Source: Larix sibirica
Taxonomy: Eukaryota > Streptophyta > Pinopsida > Pinales > Pinaceae
Assembly (NCBI GenBank): GCA_004151065.3
Contig: NWUY0300008648.1
Coordinates: 63,888 to 87,755, forward strand
Length of the DNA: 23,868 nt
Direction: 5' to 3'
Shown: one piece after another, positions 9,605 to 18,765 of the stretch
Layout: each line of letters begins with the position of its first letter
Numbering within the stretch: the first letter of the stretch is position 1
The notes under the pieces: model-generated
Told to the model about the DNA's origin: nothing
What the model saw: the letters and a program-made list of their open reading frames with translations, nothing else
The model's database searches: none
Made by a program: the position numbers and the translations under genes

Positions 9605-10320
9605 ACAGTGTTGTGGAGGCCGATGAAGAAATTTATGCCCCACTTCCAAAAAGGACAACTCGATTTGTATATGAGAGAAAAAGAAAGAGAACCAGATGAG
9701 AATTTAGATTGGATTCTCAAGTTCATGGATACAACATCATGAATGTGATGCTATATTTACGATCAGATGTCATCATACTCCCAAAGAAGTCATGGGAGGC
9801 TATGGGATGTCCCTCCCTTGTCTACTCTCCTATTCAGCTAAGAATGGAAAACCAATATTGCATATTCCAAATTCGTCTGTTGGAGAATGTCAAAGTAGAT
9901 TTGGGAGGCATAAAGACCTTCAATAATTTCGAAGTATTTAATATTATGGGTGTGACCAATCCATATCCAACATTGTTGGGGATTGACTGGGACTAAGATA
10001 AATATTGGGTGATCGACTTGAAAAATAGAACGATGACTTTTGAATCCAACGACATGAATATTATGTAACCCTTAGACCTACTCCAAGGACCACGATACAA
10101 TGAACTAGTACACACGAACATGGAAAAATATGTTCTAGATAACATATACTCTCTAACTACAAGAAGAAGAGAGAACTATGTGAATCCTACAACATATGGC
10201 TCTATAAGTTGGATAAGTATTTGCTCCTTTGATAGGGATTCATAAGAAGCATGGAATGACTAGCATAAAAAGTGACATGAGCTATCCTCCATAATATGTG
10301 CAACGATAAAATCGATCTAA
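9601..10320 (+). pseudogene. Ty3/gypsy element B: aspartic protease domain, catalytic Asp lost
   Basis: The frame from 9601 gives EADEEIYAPLPKRTTRFVYE, a basic stretch and a stop. It then reads NVMLYLRSDVIILPKKSWEA, SLVYSPIQLRMENQYCIF and PYPTLLGIDWD, and stops at 9994-9996. Family members have a D-L-G-S-D-V-type active site, so the first Asp is Tyr here (codon 9754-9756) and the Gly is Arg. The final LLGIDW block is the conserved end of the protease fold. The following region stays coding-like to about 10320 (DKYWVIDLKNRTMTFES, QGPRYNELVHTNMEKYVLDN, YVNPTTYGSISW) with scattered stops. RT should come next but does not appear. Confidence 0.8.
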
Positions 10321-10326
10321 TGGGTT

Positions 10327-10560
10327 GGAATTTATGTTCTGTATCCTCCAGTATATGTCGGAATCAACAAACTAGATGGATTTCTCTAGAAAATGAACTC
10401 ATGTGTTGCAGAGGAATATCGAATGGATGTCATGGATACAACTCTTAGAGGAACTCCTACAAGGTGGTGGGAAATACATAAATATGATGTACCTGATTGA
10501 TCCATGGGTCAACTAACGTTGATTATTAGGTTCACACCTCCTAAACATGCCAATGGAGTT
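10327..10560 (+). pseudogene. Gag fragment of another LTR retrotransposon family
   Basis: The plus strand reads YPPVYVGINKLDGFL, a stop, KMNSCVAEEYRMDVMDTTLR, then GTPTRWWEIHKYDVPD, a stop, and SMGQLTLIIRF. The LRGTPxRWWxxHK pattern is typical of retrotransposon gag, not of the RT that should follow the protease just upstream. It differs from the gag cores of elements A and B. The simplest reading is that a separate element was inserted or joined here by recombination, cutting element B after its protease. Sequence beyond 10560 degrades into non-coding DNA, with only a possible YKHNFGFIGSYRNKDPF-like stretch near 10640. Confidence 0.5.
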
Positions 10561-11353
10561 GTAGAAATTTATATAGTCCAAAAAAATCCTTTTTCTCACA
10601 ATGACTAGTGCAAACAACAATGGCACACTGATGGAATACAAACATAATTTTGGGTTCATTGGTTCTTATAGGAATAAGGACCCATTCCCAAGGATTGGTA
10701 TGTGCATGAGGAAACATGATGACTAAATAGGTGTTGGAATAATTTAAGAACAATTTTTTTCCAATATTTTTCCTTCTCTACAGCTAGCTATTTGGTGACA
10801 GATGCATTGATGGAAATATGAGAACCCATATTTATTGATAAACTGTGGAATATAGTGACATCATATATCTTCCATATTCATCAATTATTTCCTAGTATGT
10901 CCATTACTATCTCAAAATTTGAATCCTCGTTCTACTACACAAACATTCAAGTATAGAACCTAGGTCTTTGTTAACACACAATTTAACACCCTCAGTAGTG
11001 TAGGTCGAAAGCATGATTTAATTTTTTCCTGCAACCTGAAGAAAGAGATTAAGCACTAAAAGAGACAATCTCTTAATCGAACCACAACTTTCTGAAAGGG
11101 AAGGTGTAAATGAATACCCATGTATCCCATAAGAGGCAACTTCAATGATTGAATTTCCTACCAAAAGATAAGATCAAGTCTCCATGAACTGAGAGTGGAA
11201 GGTAAATACATTGCATATGTGTTTTGTGCATTAAATGCTCCATTATTCATAACAAATGCCCCAAAATATGAAAAAGTTGGTAAATTGAGGAAATTAAGTT
11301 GGTATTCCCATTGCACATTGAAAATTTCACTCTCAACACCCAAATCCTAAATC
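10561..11353. other. Unassigned AT-rich stretch
   Basis: Many stops occur in all frames. I saw no conserved protein motif, RNA gene or repeat that I could support apart from a short inverted pair (AAGAGA CAA TCTCTT) near 11060-11075. It may hold the U3 part of an LTR whose TATA box follows at 11354. Confidence 0.4.
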
Positions 11354-11361
11354 TATATAAG
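11354..11361 (+). promoter_or_regulatory. TATA-box-like site, LTR promoter style
   Basis: TATATAAG followed by AGGCATTTGGG and a purine-rich run. The context resembles plant LTR promoters. No second LTR copy is present in the window to confirm it. Confidence 0.35.
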
Positions 11362-12477
11362 AGGCATTTGGGATGAGGATTAAGGAGGGAGGATTGAATA
11401 GCAAAGTTATTATGGAAGAATAATGAGAGGCTCTTTTGCTTAACACTTTTGGTAGTCAAAGTCTTGTGAAGTGAAGGAGGGAACCTAGATCAAAGGAGGA
11501 TGGAGCAACTCATTGTTGAGGTTGTAATCTTCCACTCTTTCTTTGAAAAAATATGAAAGGATTCAATTGTCCCCAATATGCTTGTGTTTAGTAATTTGTA
11601 GAATGTTAGATCTGATTTTATTTGAATATCATGAGATTTTTTGTTAGTAGAATGGAGAAAACACATTGTATATGAATTTTCAGGAACAATGGAAAGCTTG
11701 AAGAGTAGCAAACATTGAAGAGTAACAAGCAAAGGGCTTCTCCAAAAGGCTTGCCCAAATGGCACGCTGCAAGAGGTATTTTTCTCTCTTCTTACATTAA
11801 CTAAATTCCTTGAATAAATTAGAGATATATCTATAGATAATTTTTTATTGATCTTTTCATTGATATGATAATGGAATTCACCAACCCATTAGTAAAGGAA
11901 GGAGGAGCCTTAACCTAGCTATCTAGCTCTGTTGTTGATTCTCCACCTATCAAAATGGAAACTCCATTGGGGAATGGGAATTTCTCTCTCAAAATTTGGT
12001 GCTCTTTCACATATTCTCTAGTAAATTTTGCTTTAATTCAGATTCGAATCAATTGAGGAGTAATTTGGAAAAAAATTGAGGCCATTTGGAGTCGCAAAAA
12101 CAGTTGATTTAGCCCTATTTTCCATACTCTGCCTCAAATTTTCTCTTCTTGTAATCAAATTTTCTCTTCTTGTAATCACAAACATGAATTACCCCTATTT
12201 TTCTGTTTTTCAACCATAAAAGGTGACTAAGTCACTCCTTTTGGCCCTAAAAAGGTTATTGCCCTTTAATTTGGGCATTTTTGGTCAATTTTTGCATTGT
12301 TTTTTGCTATTTTTGCATGAAATTTGACCTAAGTTTGACCTATAATGATTCTTAATATATTGGAGGTAAATACACCCTTATTTTATCACTCAAACTATCA
12401 ATTGCATGACTGATTTTAAGGGATAAATAGAATTTTTTGGTTTTTTTACCTACAAGAGTTGTTTGCATTTTGCTTCT
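11362..12477. other. Non-coding AT-rich stretch, probable LTR remnant
   Basis: No protein signature in any frame. It contains the perfect 21-bp duplication at 12135-12176 and T-rich runs with repeated GCATTTTTG-like words near 12260-12320. It lies between two TATA-like sites and upstream of a decayed frame at 14395, so it could be an LTR plus leader, but the ends cannot be set. Confidence 0.35.
12135..12176 (+). repeat. Perfect 21-bp tandem duplication
   Basis: The unit CAAATTTTCTCTTCTTGTAAT occurs twice head to tail with no mismatch (12135-12155 and 12156-12176). Perfect identity in an otherwise decayed region implies a recent slippage event. Confidence 0.85.
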
Positions 12478-12516
12478 TTATAAGCATTTGTGCGAGCAAT
12501 TTCTGAAAGAAATTGC
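12478..12516 (+). promoter_or_regulatory. TATA-like site followed by an 8-bp hairpin
   Basis: TTATAAG at 12478-12484 is followed 12 bases later by a perfect stem-loop at 12496-12516: GCAATTTC, loop TGAAA, GAAATTGC. If transcription starts about 30 bases after the TATA-like site, the hairpin would fall at or just after the 5' end. It could equally be chance in AT-rich DNA. Confidence 0.35.
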
Positions 12517-12794
12517 ATTCTTAGATATATTGGTCCTATTTGCATAGAAAATTGTGTACAATCTGTTGATTTGGAGGCTCAAATTTGGTGCTTGACCAAC
12601 ACTTTTTGGAGAGATCTTGGTTTCAATCCTTGATTTAAACGTCTTTCATTTACTTCTCTTAATATTCTTGGTTTCAATTATTTTTTCATTAAAAGTACTA
12701 GTATTGAGTGGCTTGCATTTGTTCACTTTAGAAAATTCTTTATCGATTGGAGCATATAAATGTTTTTTGGAAGAAGTACATTCATATTTCAGTT

Positions 12795-12985
12795 TTAGAA
12801 GCATATATGAGTTATGTGTATTATCTATGCTTGCGCCTTTGTGTGATCTTGTATACAAGAAACAAGGGTCTCAAGTGTAAAGAAATTTGAGTTTTAAAGC
12901 ATATATGAGCTATGTGTATCCTCTATGCTTTCACCTTATGTGATGTTGCATACGCAAACAAGGATCTCAAGTGTAAATAGATTTA
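12795..12985 (+). repeat. Tandem duplication, about 97-bp unit
   Basis: Two diverged copies lie head to tail. Shared landmarks are GCATATATGAG (12801 and 12899), a TATGTGTAT...CTATGCTT block, and TCTCAAGTGTAA (12869 and 12965), giving offsets of 98 and 96 bases. The copies look roughly 80% alike by eye. No frame is shared through both, so this is not a protein repeat. Confidence 0.75.
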
Positions 12986-14394
12986 AATTCAGTGGCTTGA
13001 GAAAATTTTCATTTAGGAATTATAAGATTGATGAAATTGCTTTGTGATCAGGTAACATTCTCATTTGGAACTCTTGAATTGTTGATTTCTTTACATTTGG
13101 AGGATTAGTTTCAAAATTTGAGAAGAGTTGCATGTAATTTGTAAATTGAAAAGAATCATGTTTCCTAATTTTGCATTAGTTTTAAGGCTTCTTGAAAAAG
13201 GAAAAACATTAAATCATTTTCACTTTGAAAATTTTCCTTCTCAATTAGTGGAATTGAATTAATGTGGGCATGTCATATGTTTGAATCCACATTTTGAACC
13301 TTTGCTTTAGATTTGGAAAAAGAAAGATAGCAAAGCATTGTCACTTTAAAAGATTATTTTTTCAATTTGAAATAGTGCTTCAATTTTGAAATATTACACA
13401 TTACATAAGACTAAACTCTTAATTTTACATAGTTTAGAGTGATCATCAAAAGAAAAGAGTGAATTTTGTAAGCATACATGCATTGATTAGTTCACCCATT
13501 GAGTCATATAACATCATTTAGTTTCATTCCAGTTCATTGAGACTAAGAAAATTTACCTAAAAAATGAACATTTTAATCTAAAAACAACCAAGAATTTATT
13601 TTGAGTGCAAATCAACATTATTTCAAGTTAGGGCCTTAGTTTAGTATTGGAGATTAAATAACTCCAGGGCCACTAAATTTCCAGACTAGGAACTAATAAA
13701 GAGTGAAAATCCAATAGTAGCAAGAAGCGCTTGTCGAGAAATCACCTCTAAAATATGTGTCAATCATGGGGGTCAATCTGGATAAGTGAAAGTAGTACCC
13801 CTAATTTTTATTGTTTGGTGGGATATAAGCACACTATAGTGTTCTAGTAAAGTGACAAGTCCTTGAGGTGACATCACTTTGTTAGAATATCTAGTCTTTG
13901 TGATTTATCTTGACTTACAATTGTTCTGTTTGGTCATCGATTGTGAATTGGTACCCATAGTTGCTATTCCTAGGAAATCACATGGGTCATTCCAAGTGGA
14001 GAATGTTTTTGGTACTTGAGACAGACATATAATCTATTTTTCACCTCCTTGGAAGGGTGTTGGTCGAAGGATAGTACTTGTATCCCTAGTGATTGTTGGT
14101 TGGATTAGTGTAACTATTTCTCACACCTTTGTCTAGTAATTTTTTAGTCTTGAGACCCCTTAGTAGATACTATTTTAGAAGGCCCCCTAATTTGGGTTTT
14201 CACTAAACTTTATTTTCTTTGAAAAGTAGTTTTCTTTTTTAATCTCTTAAGACATTTTTACTTGAATGAACTTTTGTTTTTTGTTAAGTCTAATTGGCCT
14301 TAGGATTGTTTGAATGTATTTTACATATCATAATAAACAAGTCCTTACTTAAACTTAAAATTGGCTAATATCCCTATCCGCAATTCAAGGCGAC
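12986..14394. other. Non-coding stretch, probable LTR or leader of the following element
   Basis: There is no supported gene. The stretch is AT-rich, with no conserved protein motif in six frames. It runs directly into the decayed frame at 14395, so it may be the leader of the same retroelement. I could not recognise a primer-binding site in the 14350-14400 area, where one would be expected. Confidence 0.35.
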
Positions 14395-15458
14395 AACATG
14401 CTGAGTCACCAAATTTTGAAGGAACTGCTACATCACGGAGACGCACACAAGAATCATATCATAGTGACACATAAATAGAAGTACCTTTGGACATAAACAA
14501 TATTATTGGATATGTACACAATCAAACTAAAGTTTAGGAATCCTCGTCATATCACAAATAAAACACAAACTTAGTTGATGAACTCACTCCTTTTGAAATT
14601 GAAACTTTAGAGGATAGATCAACTGGTTACGTAAATCCACCTTTAACAAATCCATCAGATGCAGTCATACTTGTTGTCGGTGAGTCATTAGCAGCTCACA
14701 CTTCTCTTTTTGAAAGTTGGAGAGACTTGCAACACACAACATTTGATCCAATGTCATCATCAGGAGAACATGGGTCCACACCCACTCATCCTCAAGTGGA
14801 TATAGGATGTCATAATACTTCCACATCAACCAATACACCACATAAATAGAACATATTCATAATTCCATCCATAAGTGTGCCAATCCCATAAATTAATATA
14901 CTTGCACCTAACATGAACTCAACTGGCACTTCTCTGTTGGTTGGTACATTTCCAAGTTCCAATTCTAGAAATGCGTCTACTTCATCAAGATGTACATCAA
15001 CTAGTGGGGTTTCTCTACAAAACATGGGTTTTCCCTATGGTTGGGTTGGTCAATCCCACACTACACACACATCTAGAGAATCTCCAAATCTTCACGGTAT
15101 ACCAAATATTTGTCCAGGTTTTGCTTATGGGGGAAACCCTTTGCAATGGATTGTCAATCTTCCTAGTGGAATCCTTGGACCTTGGAACATGAACACCACA
15201 TGGAGTTATTGGCCTCCACAAATGGGAATAATTTCCTCAAAGGTTAATCCTCCAAATCATCATACGAAAATGATTGGGGGAAATCCAATACCCCCAAGTG
15301 CCATGCCGGGGAGAAATAATCCACCTATCAACCCCATTCTGCAATGGAGTGGTCAGGTTCTAAGAAGTACCCAATATTGTTGGGGCCCACCTCTGCAAGG
15401 GGGAAATCCGCCTTGGAATGTCACTCAATTCCAAGGTCAAAATCCATGGGGCCACTAG
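14395..15458 (+). pseudogene. Decayed Gly/Pro/Asn/Trp-rich frame, family not recognised
   Basis: One plus-strand frame can be followed for about 355 codons with only about six stops and no need for a frameshift, far better than chance at this base composition. It begins AESPNFEGTATSRRRTQESY and includes ELTPFEIETLEDRSTGYVNP and SSSGEHGSTPTHPQVDIGCH. From 14913 to 15458 it is fully open. The last third is low-complexity and rich in Gly, Pro, Asn and Trp (GFAYGGNPLQWI, PPLQGGNPPWNVTQF, NPWGH). I see no zinc knuckle or enzyme motif. A gag-like protein of a long LTR retrotransposon is my best guess, from the surroundings only. A single N at 15473 follows the final stop. Confidence 0.5.
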
Positions 15459-15588
15459 GCTCCACCTGTGCANTTAATTAGATTAAAATTTATAATGCCA
15501 ATGGAAGCATTACATTCTTCAAAATTGGAACATGCCACTGGTCCATTTGTTCAGTCCAAGATCTTAAGTTAGGCTCTCCCCTTCGAGC

Positions 15589-16024
15589 CCATCTATATGC
15601 AACCCTCTACCCTCGGGCTTCATGAAATTAAATTTTGATGGAGCAATAAAATGGAATCTAGGTCCTATGGGTTTGGGTGGTGTTTTCAGAAATGAAAAAG
15701 GGGAAGTTCTACAAATATATATGAAATAACTTGGCAAAGATAGTAACAATTCCATAGAGCTTGAAGGCATTATTCAAGGCCTAGTGATTACCCGAAATGC
15801 ACATGACTCCAAATCATAATTGAAGGGGACTCCAAACTCATTCTAACTTTTTCTATCCAGATTTAGAATGGATCTACGCCTCGACAAATCTTGAAGAGTT
15901 GGCATCTTGAAAGAAGACTTGAACCCTTGCCGACATGATCCATCTCATAGAAGCCATTGTATTTAGTCATGTTCATTTCCCGACAAACAATTTGGCTAAA
16001 CTCTTAGCTAATGAGGGAGTCTGA
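15589..16024 (+). pseudogene. RNase H domain of plant LINE/RVT_3 type, decayed
   Basis: This domain removes RNA from RNA-DNA hybrids during retrotransposition. The first frame reads SGFMKLNFDGAIKWNLGPMG, LGGVFRNEKGEVLQIYMK, a stop, LGKDSNNSIELEGIIQGLVI. FDGA at 15634-15645 holds the first catalytic Asp and IELEG the Glu. After a shift the second frame gives LIIEGDSKLILTF with the second Asp at 15828-15830, then NGSTPRQILKSWHLERRLEP. A third frame ends FPTNNLAKLLANEGV and TGA at 16022-16024. Related domains have Asp in a LAD motif where Lys now stands (15998-16000). The order FDG, ELE, EGDS, NxLA is that of RNase H domains at the end of plant LINE pol proteins. The rest of pol is absent, so the copy is a 5'-truncated fragment or was interrupted upstream. 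Confidence 0.8.
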
Positions 16025-16129
16025 ACAAATTCTTAGTTATGGAGCCAACAAAAATTATTTGACCCATGAAAACCTATGCCCAAGATGTATGTATATGGAT
16101 TGAAAAGATACAAAAACTACATATGTGGT

Positions 16130-16750
16130 TGACCTGGCTATGGGAGGACAACGACCATCATGATACAAGGATTGATTAGGAGGACAAGTGGCTGCATGCA
16201 TGTGCCACAAGGTCTTAACAAGACCGTCCTTAATAATGCAATGTGGTGGAATGACAAGGTTTTTCTTGTGAAATGTTAGGACATGTGGTAAATGCCCCAT
16301 GAACAAGGTTGTTATGGATAATGGAGCATCTGGATCCGGTCTCAATAGAGATTGAAAAAGGATGACATAATTGGATTTCCTTGTCTCCCTTCGTCATCAA
16401 CGAGCTATGAGGGATCTGCACGATGAAAGGGGTATTCACAGTAGCGGGAGGGTGATTGTCATCATGACATAAGATGCAAAGGGCAGGCTAGGTGGAAGCT
16501 TGCAGGTGTCACAAGACTTGGACATGACCTCGCTCAATGATGCATGACTGAGAAATGGTAGCAGATCGACGTGCCAAATTAATCTCAAGGCATGTAGAAG
16601 CTATGTCAAGGACATGGTAATTATGGTTGACTGCACATCTAGGCCTAATCTAAATGGAAATTGGCAATGGGCGAACTTAATTTCCTCATCTCTATCTGCC
16701 ATCAACATGTTATATAGAAACTCTACGATAATAGGAATACTGCCATTATT
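16130..16750 (+). repeat. Diverged tandem duplication, about 305-bp unit
   Basis: Two copies follow the RNase H stop. Landmarks are CATCATGA (16156 and 16460), AGTGGCTGCATGCATGTGCCACAAG versus a similar stretch at 16491, AATAATGCA versus AATGATGCA, and GTTATGGA versus AATTATGGT (16311 and 16620). Offsets are 304-309 bases and identity looks about 60-70%. On the minus strand both copies give a short similar peptide beginning LM and holding an E-I pair, but neither has a long frame. A structural repeat of the LINE 3' region is possible. Confidence 0.55.
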
Positions 16751-16777
16751 GATCTTTGTGGGCATTCGAATGGTAAT

Positions 16778-17490
16778 ATGGCAACAAATTTGTTGTACAC
16801 TAGTCAAAAGTGGCGAAAGATTGTCATGAGAATGAAATTAAGGGAAGTAAGGATGGCTGTGAAGGATGATGAAGAATGGAAGATTGGATGCGATATAAAG
16901 GGGATCGGTCAATCGATGAAATTCAATGCTCTTTCTTCTCAGTGCAATTGGGATACCCTTATTATTGCTTGTTATTTCCTTTCTGATCCACATTGTTATC
17001 TAGGGAAGTCTATCCAGTCCTTCATAGCTCTGGATTGGTTTCGGTTAGAAGGTATCATCATCCCCCTCACAATGGATCCTTGTGAGCACATGGGAAGTTG
17101 ACGAGGCCGATCACGAAGAAGCCACCCGGAGACGGATCGTAGAGAGGATCCGCCTACTCATAGTCTGGATATGTCTGCTCACATTGAACAAGTCGTCGAG
17201 GTTATGGAAGCTCTAGAGATTGAAGAACAACATCACTCCAACTCCTGACCTAGCCCTTATTCAGAAGTTAAAACAACTCTTCCCCAGGTCCTAATGGAGC
17301 AAGAGTTTCATAAGGCAGAGTTCCTAAAGCTAATTGGTTGAATCCACAAAAAATTATATGGTATTCACCATCAGTTGGATGATGTTGCAGCTGTGAAAAG
17401 GATTGTGTATCAACTTATGCTAGGGATGAAGGAACATGAGAAACAAACTAGAGCTGGGAGCTCCTCCAAGGTTGGCCAGTCTCACTAAAT
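16778..17490 (+). pseudogene. Unrecognised decayed frame of about 237 codons
   Basis: One plus-strand frame runs from 16778 to a final TAA at about 17490 with only three internal TGA stops (17099-17101, near 17246, near 17338). It contains LREVRMAVKDDEEWKIGCDI, KGIGQSMKFNALSSQCNWDT and LIIACYFLSDPHCYLGKSIQ. After the first stop come a basic/acidic stretch (RGRSRRSHPETDRREDPPTH), a likely helical segment (MSAHIEQVVEVMEALEIEEQ), VLMEQEFHKAEFLKLIG, IHKKLYGIHHQLDDVAAVKR and IVYQLMLGMKEHEKQTRAGS. All three stops are TGA, which can arise from CGA or TGG by one transition. I recognise no family. It may be part of the retroelement that carries the upstream RNase H, or of another element. Confidence 0.45.
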
Positions 17491-17881
17491 TTGGTACTGT
17501 ATGTCTGATTTTGGGGTCCGGGTCTCTCATTTTTTATATGTCTATTGGTAGATATCCGACTTATAATAAAGCTGCTAGGAGATTTTGGGCAATTTTGATA
17601 GAACATGAAATATTTCCGTAGAGTTATCTTGCTGATGATAACCTAGTTTCCCATAAAAAAAGGTCTCTTAGTAGTTTGTTGTAAGGTTTAAAAATAGTCT
17701 TGGATACAGTTATGATAGTCAATTTACAACCCGAGTGACCTCCTACTTCTCAAGGGAAGGCCAACCATTAGTTTTGTACTTTATTTTCTTTTGATTAATA
17801 GAAAGTTTCACATTACCATAAACATAATGATTGATTATATGTCAGTATTTTAGTGTATATATTAACAAGTTTTTTACTTAA
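17491..17881 (+). other. Non-coding stretch, possible element 3' end
   Basis: The sequence ends in a T-rich segment (GTTTTGTACTTTATTTTC, then TTGATTAATAGAAAG near 17770-17805), which resembles a plant 3' untranslated end. There is no clean poly(A) tail and no target-site duplication that I can identify. A 61-codon open frame at 17436-17621 has no recognisable motif. Confidence 0.3.
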
Positions 17882-17935
17882 TTTTAAAGGAAGTCATAAC
17901 AAGTTAGATTTTAAAGGAAGTCAAAACAAGTTAGA
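17882..17935 (+). repeat. Tandem duplication, 27-bp unit
   Basis: Two copies of a 27-base unit (TTTTAAAGGAAGTCAWAACA plus AGTTAGA) lie head to tail at 17882-17908 and 17909-17935 with one mismatch, followed by the start of a third (TTTTAAG). Confidence 0.85.
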
Positions 17936-18170
17936 TTTTAAGAAGCATTTTTGCATATTTAAGATATTTTGAAAGATTGGTTCTTGGAAAGTTTATTTTG
18001 TTTATATTATTATGTTATATGGTGTAGATATAACAACTTTTCAAAATAAATAATATGGGTTTTAGTTTAAAAACAATAACAATGCTATTGTTTTGCATAC
18101 TTTCTTGGATATCATGTTTTGACTTGAAAGTAGTAAGATTGATGCAAATAAAGCATTTTGATAGAGATGA

Positions 18171-18403
18171 GATAAGACAAATTAAAACTAAGTGGTTTTT
18201 ATAATCAAAATAATAGGAAAATATTATTTAAATATAAAAATATTTAAAAATAGTTTAATTTAGGTAATAACAAAACTATGTATAAATAGAGTATTATTTT
18301 ATAAATATGGGATATGATAAATTAAAATCGAATGAATTATATAATCAGAATATGAAAAATAAACACTATCTAAAAAGTAAAAATATTTAAAAATAGTATA
18401 GTT
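18171..18403 (+). repeat. Tandem duplication of AT-rich DNA, about 140-bp unit
   Basis: GATAAGACAAATTAAAAC at 18171 recurs as GATATGATAAATTAAAAT at 18311, then TATAATCA-AAT blocks and AAAATATTTAAAAATAGT (18237 and 18380) follow in the same order. Offsets run from 140 to 143. The unit is non-coding and very AT-rich, so part of the similarity could be compositional. Confidence 0.6.
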
Positions 18404-18696
18404 AGGATTTTTTTATAAATTCTTAACCAATTGTATTTTCTATTTTTTTTCTGAACCTAGGTTAAGGAAGAGGTTACTTGACTTGCACATATGATATTGA
18501 CAAGGTGAGCAAAGTCACTGCCTCGTTCTAAGAAAGTGGAAATGGACGGAGAGTAAGTTGAGTAATTGCCTCGCTAAGAGTGGGGATGATGGTTATGTTT
18601 GAGTAATTTTAAAGAAATGGTTAGTATATTGTTATGTGGCATAATTTATGCCTTTATGTTGGAGGGGTTCGATGTGCTTATGGTTATATGTGTGGT
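18404..18696. other. Unassigned stretch with a short internal echo
   Basis: Nothing coding is supported. CACTGCCTCGTTCTAAG (18518) and AATTGCCTCGCTAAGAG (18563) form a weak direct repeat about 45 bases apart. Confidence 0.35.
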
Positions 18697-18765
18697 AATC
18701 TTGATAGTTTTTTTTTCTCCTTGTTATTCATCATTGGAATCAATCTTGATAGGATTTTTTTCTCC
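18697..18765 (+). repeat. Direct repeat in a possible LTR R-U5 remnant
   Basis: AATCTTGATAG followed by a T run and CTCC appears at 18697-18720 and again at 18742-18765. The second copy continues into ATAAAGGGTTTTGATATTTA. T-rich CTCC-ATAAAGGGTTTT contexts are common in R-U5 of plant Ty1/copia LTRs, so a solo or broken LTR is possible. No ends or second LTR are visible. Confidence 0.35.

Noticed and set aside
12617-12880. Hydrophobic 87-codon plus frame that looks like a transmembrane protein
   Set aside because: It partly overlaps a non-coding tandem duplication, has no conserved motif and no supporting signals.
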